The notes: generated from the letters alone by a model not told the origin. Numbered from the stretch's first letter, positions 9,997 to 20,305 are shown. The stretch: 37,470 nt of DNA from Gammaproteobacteria bacterium (GCA_030432465.1 JAUIHB010000005.1:1-37470); one strand, 5' to 3'. Program-made: numbers and translations.

Positions 9997-11724
9997 ATGG
10001 AATCAGCCCGTACCTTCTTATTTATTCTTTTTGCATTTTTAACATTTCTGCTTTATCAGGAATGGCAAGAAGAGAACAAGCCTGCACCAGTAGAAAAGTC
10101 AGCAATAGAAGACTCATTCAATAGTCAACCTGTAGTTAGTCAATCAAATTTGAATGAAGTAAGCGCCTCAGGCAGTGATGACATTTCATCTGAATTGCCT
10201 CAACAAACATTTAATAGTGAAACACCAGCCGCTACACAAAATGCTGTTGCGCAACTAGTGGAAATTAAAACTGATAAATTAAGAGTTCATATTAATACCG
10301 AAGGCGGGAATTTAGTTTCCGCGGAGTTACTTGAATATAAAGAGTCTCTGACAGAGAACGCTGAGCCTATCAACATATTAGAGAACCGCAATGGTAGAAC
10401 TTACCTTGCTCTATCTGGATTGTATGGCGAAGGCTCTCCGGATTTTAAAGGGAAAGTGACAACTTATGAGGTGACTCAAAATGAGTATCAACTGGCTGAA
10501 GGTGAAGACAGTTTAAGTGTTGATTTAACTTGGGTTAATGATGCTGGTGTTGAATATATTAAACGATTTAAGTTCTATAAGAATAAATATGCAATTGATG
10601 TGAGTTATATTGTCAATAATCAAAGCAATAGTAAGTTAGCAAATCGCATGTTTACCGCATTGAAACGAGATACTTTACCTGTTGAATGGGCGGTCGTAGA
10701 AGGTTTTGGTATGCAGTCATATTTAGGGCCCGCTTACTCAACAAGTGATAGTAAGTATGAAAAATATGATTTTGAGGATATTCAGGAAAAACCACTGCAA
10801 CTGAATACTAGTAGCGGTTGGGTTGCTATTTTACAACACTATTTTGTGACTGCGTGGATCCCGCGTGGCGAGTCGGAAATGCGGATTGATGCGACAGGGA
10901 AAGATTTAGGTAAAAATGGTTTAAGACAAATTCGAATAACTCAAGACTGGCAGTGGATAGAACCTGGTCAATCAAAAGAGTTTTCTGCAACTTTATATGT
11001 TGGGCCCAAAATTCAAAAACGTTTGGAAGAAACAGCTAAGCATCTGGATCTGGCTGTTGATTATGGTTTCTTATGGTGGATTGGTCAGCCAATATTTTAC
11101 CTGTTGCTGTTTTTACAGGGATTTGTGGTGAACTGGGGGGTAGCGATTATTTTGGTCACTATCGTCATTAAAACATTGTTATACCCATTAGCCAGAGCCC
11201 AGTATCGTTCGTTTGCCAAAATGCGGTTGTTACAACCTAAAATGGCAGAAATGAAAGAACGTTATGGTGATGATCGCCAGCAAATGTCCATGAAAATGAT
11301 GGAAATGTACAAAAAGGAAAAAGTTAACCCTTTAGGCGGCTGTTTCCCTCTACTTATTCAAATGCCTGTTTTCATTGCTCTTTATTGGGTATTAATGGAG
11401 ACGGTTGAGTTACGCCATGCGCCATTTATGTTGTGGATTAATGATCTATCGGTTAAAGATCCGTATTACATTTTGCCGTTGTTAATGGGAGCCAGTATGT
11501 ACCTCATGCAGAAGATGCAACCAACTGCGCCAACCATGGATCCCATGCAGCAAAAAATGATGCAAATGATGCCTGTATTTATGACGGTATTTTTCGTTTT
11601 CTTCCCTGCAGGACTGGTACTCTACTGGTTGATGAATAACTTAATTTCAATTGCTCAACAGTTATATATTACTAATCAGTTTAATAAAGAGCAGGAAATT
11701 AAAACAAAGAAGAAAAAGAAGTAG
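9997..11724 (+). CDS. yidC: membrane protein insertase YidC
   Basis: Inner-membrane insertase and chaperone acting alone or with SecYEG; it inserts, among others, Fo subunit c, which is encoded downstream here. At 575 aa it is the long Gram-negative form (E. coli 548): an N-terminal membrane anchor at about 5-22, a Gln/Ser/Asn-rich linker, a large periplasmic beta domain (about 85-355) and the conserved C-terminal membrane core from about 355. The core contains the cytosolic coiled hairpin with many Met and Lys (about 405-450). The C-terminus ends in a run of lysines typical of ribosome-contacting tails. Confidence 0.98.
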   Translation: MESARTFLFILFAFLTFLLYQEWQEENKPAPVEKSAIEDSFNSQPVVSQSNLNEVSASGSDDISSELPQQTFNSETPAATQNAVAQLVEIKTDKLRVHINTEGGNLVSAELLEYKESLTENAEPINILENRNGRTYLALSGLYGEGSPDFKGKVTTYEVTQNEYQLAEGEDSLSVDLTWVNDAGVEYIKRFKFYKNKYAIDVSYIVNNQSNSKLANRMFTALKRDTLPVEWAVVEGFGMQSYLGPAYSTSDSKYEKYDFEDIQEKPLQLNTSSGWVAILQHYFVTAWIPRGESEMRIDATGKDLGKNGLRQIRITQDWQWIEPGQSKEFSATLYVGPKIQKRLEETAKHLDLAVDYGFLWWIGQPIFYLLLFLQGFVVNWGVAIILVTIVIKTLLYPLARAQYRSFAKMRLLQPKMAEMKERYGDDRQQMSMKMMEMYKKEKVNPLGGCFPLLIQMPVFIALYWVLMETVELRHAPFMLWINDLSVKDPYYILPLLMGASMYLMQKMQPTAPTMDPMQQKMMQMMPVFMTVFFVFFPAGLVLYWLMNNLISIAQQLYITNQFNKEQEIKTKKKKK

Positions 11725-11743
11725 TCAGTGCTTACTATGTAAA

Positions 11744-13120
11744 ATGAATGATTACGCAAAAAAAACAATTGCTGCATTAGCAACACCGCCCGGTAAAGGC
11801 GGTGTTGCCATCATCCGAGTCTCAGGCGCTTTGTGTGAACAGATCAGCCTGTCGATACTTGGGCAGGTTATTACACCGCGTTACGCACATTATCTCCCCT
11901 TTTATGATCAAACTGGTCAAGCTCTGGATCAAGGAGTTGCGCTATTTTTTAAAGGCCCCCACTCTTTTACGGGAGAAGATGTTTTAGAGTTTCAGGGACA
12001 TGGTGGTCCTGTTGTAATGGATTTGTTGCTGGAGGCTATTTTACAGGCTGGTGCGATTTTAGCTAAACCAGGGGAGTTTTCTGAACGTGCATTCCATAAT
12101 GATAAATTGGATCTGGCACAAGCAGAAGCAATTGCGGATTTAATTGATAGTGGTTCACGCCAGGCAGCTAAGTCGGCATTACGTTCCCTTAGTGGTGAGT
12201 TTTCTGCTCAAATTAATCTGTTGGTCGAAAAAGTTATTTACTTACGCATGTATGTAGAAGCAGCTATTGATTTTCCTGATGAAGAAATCGATTTTCTAGC
12301 TGATGACAAGGTTGTTAACCAACTGACTGATATTATTCAAAATCTTGAAGGCTTATTGAATAATGCGAAACAAGGAGCCTTACTTCGGGAAGGTATGAAA
12401 GTTGTTATTGCGGGTAAGCCGAATGCCGGAAAATCAAGTTTATTAAATGTTCTGTCCGGCAAAGATTCAGCGATTGTTACGGATATTGCAGGTACAACTC
12501 GTGATATTTTGTCTGAGCAAATCAATATTGACGGCTTACCACTGCATATTATTGATACTGCTGGGTTGAGAGTCGCTACTGATAAAGTGGAACAAATCGG
12601 AATTGAACGAGCTTCCAAAGAGATTGAGCAAGCAGATAGAGTTTTGTTGGTTGTCGATTCTTGTGAGAGTCATATTGATGCTAGTCATGATTTATCACAG
12701 CAAGTAGAGCAACAGCTTAAACAGTTTATTGATCCGACAATTGAATTACCCCCTGTCACTTTGATTCGTAATAAATGTGACTTAGTAGGTGAGGTCCCTG
12801 CGCAAACTGATTCTGTTATTACTTTATCAGCTAAGCAAAACTTAGGTATTGATTTGTTAAAAGCTCACCTGAAACAAGCTGTTGGTTATGACGCGAGCGA
12901 GTCTGGTACTTTTATGGCGCGTCGGCGACACATTGATGCATTAAAACGAGCTGAAACACACTTACAAATGGGGTATGTACAACTGACAGAAATGGCGGCA
13001 GGTGAAATTTTGGCTGAAGAGCTTAAGTTAACTCAAGATTGCTTAAATGAAGTCACTGGCGAATTTACTGCTGATGATCTGCTTGGCAAAATTTTTGGCA
13101 GTTTTTGTATTGGCAAATAG
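11744..13120 (+). CDS. mnmE: tRNA modification GTPase MnmE
   Basis: GTPase that with MnmG forms (carboxymethyl)aminomethyl groups at U34 of certain tRNAs, using tetrahydrofolate-derived carbon. From the ATG at 11744 it is 458 aa (E. coli 454) and begins [20 protein letters not shown], as expected; the same frame is open further upstream inside yidC, but that is not part of the gene. The folate-binding N-terminal domain is followed by the G domain, with G1 GKPNAGKS at 224-231, DTAG at 271-274 and NKCD at 343-346. The terminal C-x-G-K motif (C455) is intact. Confidence 0.98.
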   Translation: MNDYAKKTIAALATPPGKGGVAIIRVSGALCEQISLSILGQVITPRYAHYLPFYDQTGQALDQGVALFFKGPHSFTGEDVLEFQGHGGPVVMDLLLEAILQAGAILAKPGEFSERAFHNDKLDLAQAEAIADLIDSGSRQAAKSALRSLSGEFSAQINLLVEKVIYLRMYVEAAIDFPDEEIDFLADDKVVNQLTDIIQNLEGLLNNAKQGALLREGMKVVIAGKPNAGKSSLLNVLSGKDSAIVTDIAGTTRDILSEQINIDGLPLHIIDTAGLRVATDKVEQIGIERASKEIEQADRVLLVVDSCESHIDASHDLSQQVEQQLKQFIDPTIELPPVTLIRNKCDLVGEVPAQTDSVITLSAKQNLGIDLLKAHLKQAVGYDASESGTFMARRRHIDALKRAETHLQMGYVQLTEMAAGEILAEELKLTQDCLNEVTGEFTADDLLGKIFGSFCIGK

Positions 13121-13149
13121 TAGCCTACAAAAAATTAACAGTAATCTGG

Positions 13150-14382
13150 CTATTTTAAAAGAGAGATAAATTCCACATCGATCAGTTTGTAGGGCAAAAC
13201 TGATTGCCCACCAAAACGATGTTGACGCAATAAAATCCGTTTATTTTTGATCCCGTCTAAATACCCTGTAATTCTATCTTTATTTTTTAAATGTAAGGTA
13301 ATGTGGGCACCGATAAATCCTTTTAGACCATTTATGTTTTTAGGTAAATAACTAACACTTGGAGTGTTGCTTTTGGGTCGGGAGAGAGATTTAGCTTTTA
13401 AAAACTCTGCACTATCAAAAGATTGGAACAGTTGTGTTGCTGGGTTGTCGTTTAATGTTAGTATCAACTCAGCTTGATGAATTAATTGTTCAAATGTAAG
13501 AGCATCGAGTTGTTGCCAGCTGTAGCCAACTTTGGGTGTATAATTAAGGTTTATCTGTTGAGGATTAAAAATAAACTCGCTTAATTGTGGTAAAAAGTCT
13601 GGATTAACAATATAAAATTTTGACTCATAGAAACGCCTGAACCTTCTTTTAAATAATTGTGCCACTTCTCCCCTGCTCGATTGACTATGTTGCATGCAAC
13701 GATTCAGTGCCTGATTTAACCAGACATGCTCATCCACATTGATAGCAAGTGATGCCAGATAGCTATTCTGGTAATTTGCATTTGAAATATTGTCGATTTG
13801 ACCACTAACATTGATATCAAATAAGCTGATGGTCTCAAATTTAGAATGAAAATGAAGGCTTTCACTGGTTGCGTTAAAACTAAGTTTGCCGCTCCAATCA
13901 AACTGGAAACCACCAACCTTTTGCTGGAAAGCTTGTTTACAGTGCGGTGGAATGATATTTATATCTTGCGGTAAAGAGTTTTTTATTGTCTTACTATCCA
14001 AATCTTCGAGAAAATAAGCATTAGCCAATTTAAACTGGATATTTTTTGGAAAGTTCTGATAAATAATCAAACCTTCTAAAGTTGTGAGTTCAACTATTGA
14101 GTTGAGTTGAATGCTAAGTTTTTCAGCGCTAATCACTTCTTTTTGAGTAAGATCGTTTTGAGTAAGATCGTATAACTTGATATTAAAAACTTGAATATGT
14201 CCGAGCCAATCAACATATAACCACTGATAATCAAGCGACCATTCGTAGGGAGATTGTTGAAAAAGCTTATCGACGCCCTGCTTCACCTGCCAGATAAAGA
14301 GTAAATATGACAGGCAGGCGAGAATAATCAAACTTTTGCTGATTTTTATGAGGAATCGTCGCAATTGCTTTTTTGGCGGCAT
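13150..14382 (-). CDS. membrane-anchored protein of unknown function with Sm-like C-terminal segment
   Basis: I do not recognise this gene. From the ATG at 14380-14382 it is 410 aa; an in-frame TTG at 14395-14397 would add five residues and cannot be excluded. A basic N-terminus leads into one transmembrane segment (about 16-35), so the bulk is probably outside the cytoplasm. The following part has repeated short beta-strand-like stretches. The last 60 residues (from about 348), with GAHITLHLKNKDRITGYLDG and a following VLPYKLIDVEFISL pattern, read like a small beta-barrel of Sm/SH3 type, judged only by the pattern of glycines and hydrophobics. It is on the opposite strand between mnmE and mnmG, which are usually adjacent or nearly so, and converges on mnmE. 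Confidence 0.6.
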   Translation of the reverse strand: MPPKKQLRRFLIKISKSLIILACLSYLLFIWQVKQGVDKLFQQSPYEWSLDYQWLYVDWLGHIQVFNIKLYDLTQNDLTQKEVISAEKLSIQLNSIVELTTLEGLIIYQNFPKNIQFKLANAYFLEDLDSKTIKNSLPQDINIIPPHCKQAFQQKVGGFQFDWSGKLSFNATSESLHFHSKFETISLFDINVSGQIDNISNANYQNSYLASLAINVDEHVWLNQALNRCMQHSQSSRGEVAQLFKRRFRRFYESKFYIVNPDFLPQLSEFIFNPQQINLNYTPKVGYSWQQLDALTFEQLIHQAELILTLNDNPATQLFQSFDSAEFLKAKSLSRPKSNTPSVSYLPKNINGLKGFIGAHITLHLKNKDRITGYLDGIKNKRILLRQHRFGGQSVLPYKLIDVEFISLLK

Positions 14383-14620
14383 ATAATCACTCGCCAATGT
14401 ATAAGTTGTTCAAATTATTAGGTGTCTTACAAAATGATTGGTGATAGTAACGTAATATTATTGCGTATTTCATCAACTCCTCTACTGATAGTATCGGTTT
14501 TGCCGATAAAGAGTGGAAATTGATGCGAATAACTGTTCAATTATTAGCCTGTTTTAGGTAAAATCGCAGTCCTTTTTGTCGTTGTACTCAAATCACATAA
14601 AAAGTGGTATAGGAAATCGA

Positions 14621-16513
14621 ATGATTTTTGATGAAAGTTTTGATGTTATTGTTGTTGGTGGTGGTCACGCTGGAACTGAAGCTGCGCTCGCTGCAGCCAG
14701 AATGGGGGCCATGACTTTGCTGGTTACCCATAATATCGAAACTTTAGGCCAGATGAGCTGTAATCCTGCGATTGGTGGGATAGGTAAAGGGCATTTAGTT
14801 AAAGAAGTTGATGCTATGGGTGGTGTGATGGCTAAAGCCATCGATCATGCCGGTATCCATTTTCGTAAGTTGAATGCAAGCAAAGGGCCTGCAGTAAGAG
14901 CTACTCGTGCTCAGGCAGATAGAACTTTGTACAAAAACTATGTACGTCAAACTTTGGAAAACCAACCGAATTTAAAGTTATTTCAGCAAGCAGTTGATGA
15001 TTTAGTTCTTGAACAGGACAAAGTTGTTGGTGTAATTACCCAAATGGGATTGAGGTTTAATGCTAAAACCGTTGTTTTAACTGCCGGTACTTTTTTGGAT
15101 GGTAAAATCCATATTGGATTGTCTAATTATTCTGGAGGGCGTGCTGGCGATCCGCCTTCTGTCGGATTATCTCAACGATTACGCGAGCTGCCTTTTCGGG
15201 TTGAACGTTTAAAAACAGGAACACCCCCAAGAATTGACTCGCGAAGTATTAATTTTGATGGGTTAGAACCACAACATGGAGATACTCCTGTTCCGGTTTT
15301 CTCTTTTACGGGGGATGTGGCACAGCATCCAAGACAGATCCCTTGTTACATCACGCATACCAATGCTAGAACTCATGAGTTAATTAATGCAGGTTTGGAT
15401 CGTTCACCGATGTTCAGTGGTGTGATTGAAGGCGTTGGTCCCCGCTATTGTCCCTCGATTGAAGATAAAGTGACGCGGTTTGCGGAAAGAGACTCACACC
15501 AGATTTTTATTGAGCCTGAAGGGTTAGATACATTTGAAGTTTATCCTAATGGTATATCAACCAGTTTGCCATTTGATGTTCAGTTACAGTTTGTTCGTTC
15601 GATTAAAGGGTTTGAGCAAGCGCATATTACACGCCCAGGTTATGCGATTGAGTATGATTATTTTGATCCTAGAGAACTGAAAGCTTCGTTAGAAACTAAG
15701 CATATTCAAGGTTTATATTTTGCGGGGCAAATTAATGGAACCACAGGATATGAAGAAGCTGCGGCACAAGGCTTGGTGGCCGGGTTAAATGCTGCATTGA
15801 ATACTCAAGGGAAAGCTGCTTGGTCGCCGACTCGCGAAGAAGCTTATATTGGGGTAATGATTGATGATTTAATTACCCGTGGAACACAAGAACCTTATAG
15901 AATGTTCACTTCGCGAGCTGAGTATCGGTTGATTTTACGTGAAGATAATGCCGATTTAAGGTTGTCTGAAAAAGCTTATCAATTAGGTTTATTAAGTGAT
16001 GAGCATTGGCAATTAACCGCTGCAAAACGTGAAGCGATAGAAGCTGAGTTACAGAGAATGAAGTCAACTTGGGTGCATCATGAGTCTGACGCAGCAAAAA
16101 AAATTAATCAGTATTTAGAAAAACCAATGTCTCATGAATATAGTCAGTTAGATTTGCTTAAACGTCCGCAGTTGAATTATGTGAAATTGGCGGAGAGTAT
16201 TCCAGAGCTTGGGGAAGGTTTATTAGATTCTGTGACTGAACAGGTAGAAATACAAGTTAAATACGAAGGTTACATTAATCGTCAAAAAGATGAAATTGAA
16301 CGTAATCGCAAGCAGATGGATCAACCAATACCAGCAACATTGGATTATGCCAAAATCAGTGGCTTATCGACTGAAATTATTCAGAAATTAGCGGCGACAC
16401 GACCTGAAACTGTTGGTCAGGCAAGCCGGATTTCTGGCGTGACGCCAGCAGCGATATCTTTACTATTAATTAGTATTAAAAAGCATAACGTCAAGTTATC
16501 AAAACCTGCTTAA
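14621..16513 (+). CDS. mnmG: tRNA U34 carboxymethylaminomethyl-modifying enzyme MnmG
   Basis: FAD- and NADH-dependent partner of MnmE in wobble-uridine modification. From the ATG at 14621 it is 630 aa (E. coli 629), beginning [18 protein letters not shown] with the FAD-binding GxGxxG-type loop; AGGAAA lies 5-6 bases upstream. An in-frame TTG at 14576 would extend it by 15 residues and is rejected. Other family motifs are [20 protein letters not shown], and [17 protein letters not shown] near 380. It is followed 22 bases later by rsmG. Confidence 0.98.
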   Translation: MIFDESFDVIVVGGGHAGTEAALAAARMGAMTLLVTHNIETLGQMSCNPAIGGIGKGHLVKEVDAMGGVMAKAIDHAGIHFRKLNASKGPAVRATRAQADRTLYKNYVRQTLENQPNLKLFQQAVDDLVLEQDKVVGVITQMGLRFNAKTVVLTAGTFLDGKIHIGLSNYSGGRAGDPPSVGLSQRLRELPFRVERLKTGTPPRIDSRSINFDGLEPQHGDTPVPVFSFTGDVAQHPRQIPCYITHTNARTHELINAGLDRSPMFSGVIEGVGPRYCPSIEDKVTRFAERDSHQIFIEPEGLDTFEVYPNGISTSLPFDVQLQFVRSIKGFEQAHITRPGYAIEYDYFDPRELKASLETKHIQGLYFAGQINGTTGYEEAAAQGLVAGLNAALNTQGKAAWSPTREEAYIGVMIDDLITRGTQEPYRMFTSRAEYRLILREDNADLRLSEKAYQLGLLSDEHWQLTAAKREAIEAELQRMKSTWVHHESDAAKKINQYLEKPMSHEYSQLDLLKRPQLNYVKLAESIPELGEGLLDSVTEQVEIQVKYEGYINRQKDEIERNRKQMDQPIPATLDYAKISGLSTEIIQKLAATRPETVGQASRISGVTPAAISLLLISIKKHNVKLSKPA

Positions 16514-16535
16514 TGTTATTTGAGGAAAGATAATT

Positions 16536-17159
16536 ATGACGATGCAAGCTTTGCTGGCACAAGGCATTCAGCAATTAAACATAGCGGTGAGCCAGCGGCA
16601 GCAAACCCAACTGTTAAAATTGTTAGATGCGCTATTAAAGTGGAATAAAGTTTATAACCTCACCGCAATTACCGATACAGAACAAGCATTAAAGCTGCAT
16701 TTGTTAGATAGTCTTGCGGTGGTTCCTTTTTGGCAATTTACCCAAACTTTAGATGTTGGGACTGGTGCTGGTTTTCCCGGTCTGCCTCTGGCAATGGTGT
16801 TACCGGAACAAAAATTTCACTTGTTAGATAGCAACAGTAAAAAAATTCGCTTTATTCGCCAGCAAATTCATGAACTTGGGTTGAGTAATGTAACTGCGTT
16901 CCATTGTCGGGTAGAAGAACATACATTGAACAATTATGATTGTATTACCTCCAGAGCCTTTGCTTCATTAACCGATATGTTGCAAACAACCAATCGTTTG
17001 CTGCTGGATAACGGAAAATGGATGGCATTAAAAGGGGTTTATTCAGCAGAAGAGGTTTCTCATATTCCAAGCTTCGCAAAAGAAGTAAGTTGTCACTCAC
17101 TTGTAGTGCCTGGTATTGATGCAGAACGTTGTATTATTGAATTGATAAAAACGAAATGA
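16536..17159 (+). CDS. rsmG: 16S rRNA (guanine527-N7)-methyltransferase RsmG
   Basis: SAM-dependent methyltransferase that makes m7G527 in 16S rRNA; loss of this mark is known to give low-level streptomycin resistance. At 207 aa it equals E. coli RsmG in length. It has LLKWNKVYNLTAI near the N-terminus, the SAM-binding loop LDVGTGAGFPGLPLA at about 72-86, and TSRAFASL further on. The start has a GAGGAAAG site 7-8 bases upstream. It lies between mnmG and parA, the standard order. Confidence 0.98.
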   Translation: MTMQALLAQGIQQLNIAVSQRQQTQLLKLLDALLKWNKVYNLTAITDTEQALKLHLLDSLAVVPFWQFTQTLDVGTGAGFPGLPLAMVLPEQKFHLLDSNSKKIRFIRQQIHELGLSNVTAFHCRVEEHTLNNYDCITSRAFASLTDMLQTTNRLLLDNGKWMALKGVYSAEEVSHIPSFAKEVSCHSLVVPGIDAERCIIELIKTK

Positions 17160-17187
17160 TTGATCCTCACGTTGATCAATCTATAAT
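17159..17187 (+). promoter_or_regulatory. candidate parAB promoter with overlapping inverted repeat
   Basis: TTGATC at 17160-17165 and TATAAT at 17182-17187 with a 16-base spacer form a plausible sigma-70 promoter. Overlapping it is an inverted repeat, ATTGATC (17159-17165) and GATCAAT (17174-17180), which could be an operator, for example for ParA or ParB autoregulation. It could instead be a weak hairpin at the end of rsmG, but no T tract follows. Confidence 0.45.
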
Positions 17188-17275
17188 GGATGGCTCGCCT
17201 AAATTTAGCCAGTGAACAACAAATTCATTTGTTGAAAAAAAACAATATGTAAATCAAAAAGATAGTCATTTTTGT

Positions 17276-17310
17276 GTACTAAACTAGGCGATGGCCAAAA
17301 AGTACTAAAC
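17276..17310 (+). repeat. direct repeat GTACTAAAC upstream of parA
   Basis: GTACTAAAC occurs at 17276-17284 and again at 17302-17310, 26 bases apart start to start, just before the parA ribosome-binding site. The spacing is about two and a half helical turns. Role unknown; it might be a regulator-binding pair in the parAB leader. Confidence 0.4.
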
Positions 17311-17326
17311 AGATCAGAGGTAGCTT

Positions 17327-18112
17327 GTGGGAAAGATAATCGCGGTAACTAATCAAAAAGGTGGTGTTGGTAAAACAACCAGCAGCATCAATATTGCGGC
17401 ATCACTTGCAGCAACCAAACGTAAAGTTTTATTGGTTGATCTGGATCCGCAGGGCAATGCAAGCAGTGGTTGCGGTGTTGATAAAGATGAATTAGAAATT
17501 CAGGTGCTCGATGTTTTACTTGGTGAGCAAACCGCCAAGGAGTGCATTATTAATGCTGAGCAAGCGGGAATTTATATTCTACCTGCTAATTCTGATTTGG
17601 CTGCTGCAGAAGCGCATTTGCTTAACGCCGAAAATAAGGAGTTGAAACTCAAAAATGCTTTAGCACCGTTAGTGGATGACTTTGATTATATTTTTATTGA
17701 TTGCCCACCTTCTTTAAGTATTTTAACCGTTAATGCTTTAGTTGCCGCCAATAGCGTTATGATACCGATGCAGTGTGAGTACTATGCACTTGAAGGTTTA
17801 AGTGCATTATTAAAAACGGTACAACAAATTACTGAACACGCGAATCCTGAGTTAGAAATTGAGGGTATTTTACGCACTATGTATGATCCGAGAAATCGCT
17901 TATCTGTTGAAGTCTCTGGTCAGTTACATGAGCATTTTGGTGATAAAGTTTACCGCACTGTTATTCCGAGAAATGTTCGTTTGGCGGAAGCACCCAGTTA
18001 TGGTTTACCTGCATTGTTATATGATCGTCTATCTCGTGGTGCGAAAGCTTATTTAGCGTTGGCTGGGGAAATGATTCGTCGACAAGAGTCCTTAGCGGAT
18101 TCCGTAGCGTAA
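17327..18112 (+). CDS. parA: chromosome partitioning ATPase ParA (Soj)
   Basis: Deviant Walker-type ATPase that forms a nucleoid-bound gradient and moves ParB-parS complexes. The 261-aa protein starts at a GTG with an AGAGG site upstream. The deviant Walker A KGGVGKTT is at 11-18, followed by VLLVDLDPQGNAS (A' motif) and IFIDCPPSLS (Walker B). It lacks the N-terminal helix-turn-helix of plasmid type Ia ParA, so it is the chromosomal Soj form. It is followed 40 bases later by parB. Confidence 0.98.
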   Translation: MGKIIAVTNQKGGVGKTTSSINIAASLAATKRKVLLVDLDPQGNASSGCGVDKDELEIQVLDVLLGEQTAKECIINAEQAGIYILPANSDLAAAEAHLLNAENKELKLKNALAPLVDDFDYIFIDCPPSLSILTVNALVAANSVMIPMQCEYYALEGLSALLKTVQQITEHANPELEIEGILRTMYDPRNRLSVEVSGQLHEHFGDKVYRTVIPRNVRLAEAPSYGLPALLYDRLSRGAKAYLALAGEMIRRQESLADSVA

Positions 18113-18152
18113 TTAAAATCACTTTTGAAAGAACATAGAGAATTTAAACTAA

Positions 18153-19034
18153 ATGAAAAAGAAACTTGGCCGCTCTCCTTTAGATGCATTTTTAAGTAAA
18201 CCGAATAAATCTGAAAACGGTGAAAAAGCCGAAAGTGTTGTTCCTAAAGGTGAGTTACAAAAGCTGGCGATTGAAAAGCTTCAACCTGGCCAGTATCAGC
18301 CAAGAAAAATAATGACTGATGATGCTTTAGAGGAATTGGCTAGTTCGATTAAAGCGCAAGGAATTATTCAGCCGATTGTGGTTCGTCCTGTAGGTAAAGA
18401 TAAATATGAAATTATTGCAGGTGAGCGTCGTTGGCGAGCTTCACAAATTGCTCAACTTGATGAAGTGCCTTGTCTTATTAAAGATATTCCTGACGAAGCT
18501 GCTATTGCGATGGCGTTGATTGAAAATATTCAACGGGAAGATTTGAACGCAATGGAAGAAGCAACGGCACTACAACGTTTGATGAAAGAGTTCCAGTTAA
18601 CGCATCAGCAAACTGCGGATGCTGTGGGTAAAAGCCGTACTACAATTACCAACTTATTACGTTTATTGAGTTTATCGGAACCTTGTCGAGTTATGTTAGA
18701 GCGTGGTGATTTAGAAATGGGTCATGCAAGGGCTCTGCTATCATTGACTTCTGACGAACAAACCTCGGTAGCAAGAGTTGTTGTTGCTAAAGGTCTTACC
18801 GTGAGAGAAACTGAAAAACTGGTTAGAAAACAAACTTCACCAATCACAAATACAACCGAAAAAGCTGCTGTTGATCCGCATATTGAACAATTAGAGCGCA
18901 ATATTACGGATAAAATAGGTGCACCAACTAAAATCCAACACGGTGAACGTGGTAAAGGAAAAATATCGATTCAATATAGTAGCTTAGATGAGCTAGATGG
19001 AATTTTGCGTCATATCGGTATTGAGCAAATGTAG
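18153..19034 (+). CDS. parB: chromosome partitioning protein ParB (Spo0J)
   Basis: CTP-dependent DNA clamp that loads at parS and spreads. The 293-aa protein has an N-terminal ParA-interacting tail (MKKKLGRSPLDAFL), the ParB/Srx-fold domain with the CTP-binding GERRWRA motif at 90-96, the parS-reading helix-turn-helix at about 140-165 (TADAVGKSRTTITNLLRLL), and a C-terminal dimerisation segment. The likely binding sites are the two parS-like 16-mers in recF. A strong terminator follows. Confidence 0.98.
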   Translation: MKKKLGRSPLDAFLSKPNKSENGEKAESVVPKGELQKLAIEKLQPGQYQPRKIMTDDALEELASSIKAQGIIQPIVVRPVGKDKYEIIAGERRWRASQIAQLDEVPCLIKDIPDEAAIAMALIENIQREDLNAMEEATALQRLMKEFQLTHQQTADAVGKSRTTITNLLRLLSLSEPCRVMLERGDLEMGHARALLSLTSDEQTSVARVVVAKGLTVRETEKLVRKQTSPITNTTEKAAVDPHIEQLERNITDKIGAPTKIQHGERGKGKISIQYSSLDELDGILRHIGIEQM

Positions 19035-19058
19035 GCACTACACAAGAAAAACTTTAAT

Positions 19059-19082
19059 AAGGGCTTATAAAGCCCTTTTTTA
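19059..19082 (+). terminator. rho-independent terminator of parAB
   Basis: Hairpin AAGGGCT / AGCCCTT with a TATAA loop (19059-19077), followed by a run of T residues, 25 bases after the parB stop codon. Confidence 0.9.
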
Positions 19083-19114
19083 ATATCTAAAAAAGTTATT
19101 GCTGAGTAACCAAA

Positions 19115-20230
19115 ATGCCAATTAAATCTATTGAAAATCTAGCCTCCATTCCTGCTTGGTCAAGTCGTAAAACTTTACTGGTATGTATGAATGTCATCGA
19201 AGAGACTCATGATGTAAAAACATTCCAGTTTCGAGCAGAAAGTGACATCTTATTTCATTTTAAGCCCGGCCAGTTTGTAGGGATCCAAATTGATATTGAT
19301 GGTGTAAAACATAATCGCTCTTATACTATCGCCTCCTCCCCTACTCGACCCCACTTGTTAGAATTGACTATTAAACTTGATCCTAGCGGCGTTGTTTCCC
19401 CTTGGTTACACCAAAATATTCATATCGGTTCGCAATTAGAAGTGCGTGGACCCGCGGGTCGATTTAATTGTATGGATATTTCTTCTGAAAAGGTTTTGTT
19501 GATATCAGCAGGTTCTGGAATTACCCCAATGATGTCGATGACTCGTTTTTGGTGTGATCAGGCGTTGGATAAAAATATAATGTTTTTAAATTGGGTGCGT
19601 GGGACTCAGGATATTATTTTTAGACGTGAGTTAGCATTGCTCGATCATCAATACCAACAGCTTGATGTTGAAATTGTTTGTACTCAGCCAGGATTAAATG
19701 AAAACTGGTTAGGTCGGCGTGGTCGAGTTAATCAAACAACGTTTGCCGATATGGTGCCAGATATTCATGAGCGTGTGGTTTTTTGTTGTGGGCCAGATGG
19801 TTTTATGCAACAAGTTAAACAATGCTTGCAGACTTTGAATTTTGATATGGCTAATTATCATGATGAAACTTTTGATCCTGGCGGTAAGAAGAAAGCCAAA
19901 GAAGCAGAATTAAGACAAATAAAGCAGCTTGAAATGACACAAAAAACTCAGACTAAAAAAGCTGTAGGACCATTTAATTTAACCTTAATAAAGTCGGGCA
20001 AAACAATTGTAGTTGAAGCGGAGCAAAATTTATTAGAGGTTTTAGAGGCTGAAGGTGTTGATATTGAGTCCTCATGTCGTGCAGGAAACTGTGGATGCTG
20101 TCAGGTAAAAAAAATATCGGGTGAAACAGTTACTTTCAATGAGACAGGACTTCACGCTGATAGAAAAACAAAAGATTATATTTTGACTTGTACGACTCAA
20201 CTTGTATCTGATGTTGAACTCGATTTATAA
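19115..20230 (+). CDS. ferredoxin-NAD(P)H reductase fused to C-terminal 2Fe-2S ferredoxin
   Basis: A soluble electron-transfer protein passing electrons from NAD(P)H through FAD to a plant-type 2Fe-2S cluster. The 371-aa protein has the FAD-binding RSYTIASSP at 68-76, the nucleotide-binding SAGSGITPM at 131-139 and CCGPDGF at 224-230, then a charged linker (about 255-280), then the ferredoxin domain with cluster ligands C321, C326, C329 and C359. The order reductase then ferredoxin is that of Hcr and of reductases serving fatty-acid desaturases and oxygenases. No hybrid-cluster protein, desaturase or oxygenase gene lies nearby, so the electron acceptor is unknown. Confidence 0.85.
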   Translation: MPIKSIENLASIPAWSSRKTLLVCMNVIEETHDVKTFQFRAESDILFHFKPGQFVGIQIDIDGVKHNRSYTIASSPTRPHLLELTIKLDPSGVVSPWLHQNIHIGSQLEVRGPAGRFNCMDISSEKVLLISAGSGITPMMSMTRFWCDQALDKNIMFLNWVRGTQDIIFRRELALLDHQYQQLDVEIVCTQPGLNENWLGRRGRVNQTTFADMVPDIHERVVFCCGPDGFMQQVKQCLQTLNFDMANYHDETFDPGGKKKAKEAELRQIKQLEMTQKTQTKKAVGPFNLTLIKSGKTIVVEAEQNLLEVLEAEGVDIESSCRAGNCGCCQVKKISGETVTFNETGLHADRKTKDYILTCTTQLVSDVELDL

Positions 20231-20243
20231 GCTATCAATGAGG

Positions 20244-20305
20244 AGCTGTAATAAACCGCACTAAACTCAAGGCTTAATGCGGTAATTTTTGAAGTACAGC
20301 TTTTA
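20244..20305. terminator. nested hairpin terminator between convergent genes
   Basis: Inner stem ACCGCA (20255-20260) with TGCGGT (20278-20283), extended past one mismatch by TAA/TTA and followed by ATTTTT-type sequence, fits a terminator for the reductase gene. An outer pair AGCTGTA (20244-20250) and TACAGCT (20295-20301), followed by TTTT, brackets it. The gene on the other strand ends at 20303, inside this structure. Confidence 0.6.

Noticed and set aside
11651-11743. Upstream extension of MnmE overlapping the end of yidC
   Set aside because: The first 31 residues are yidC DNA read in another frame; the family N-terminus begins exactly at the ATG at 11744.
13121-13155. TAGCC / GGCTA pair between mnmE and the convergent gene as a terminator
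   Set aside because: Five-base arms with a 22-base loop are not a credible intrinsic terminator.
14576-14620. TTG-initiated N-terminal extension of MnmG
   Set aside because: The ATG at 14621 has a good AGGAAA site and gives the standard family N-terminus and length.
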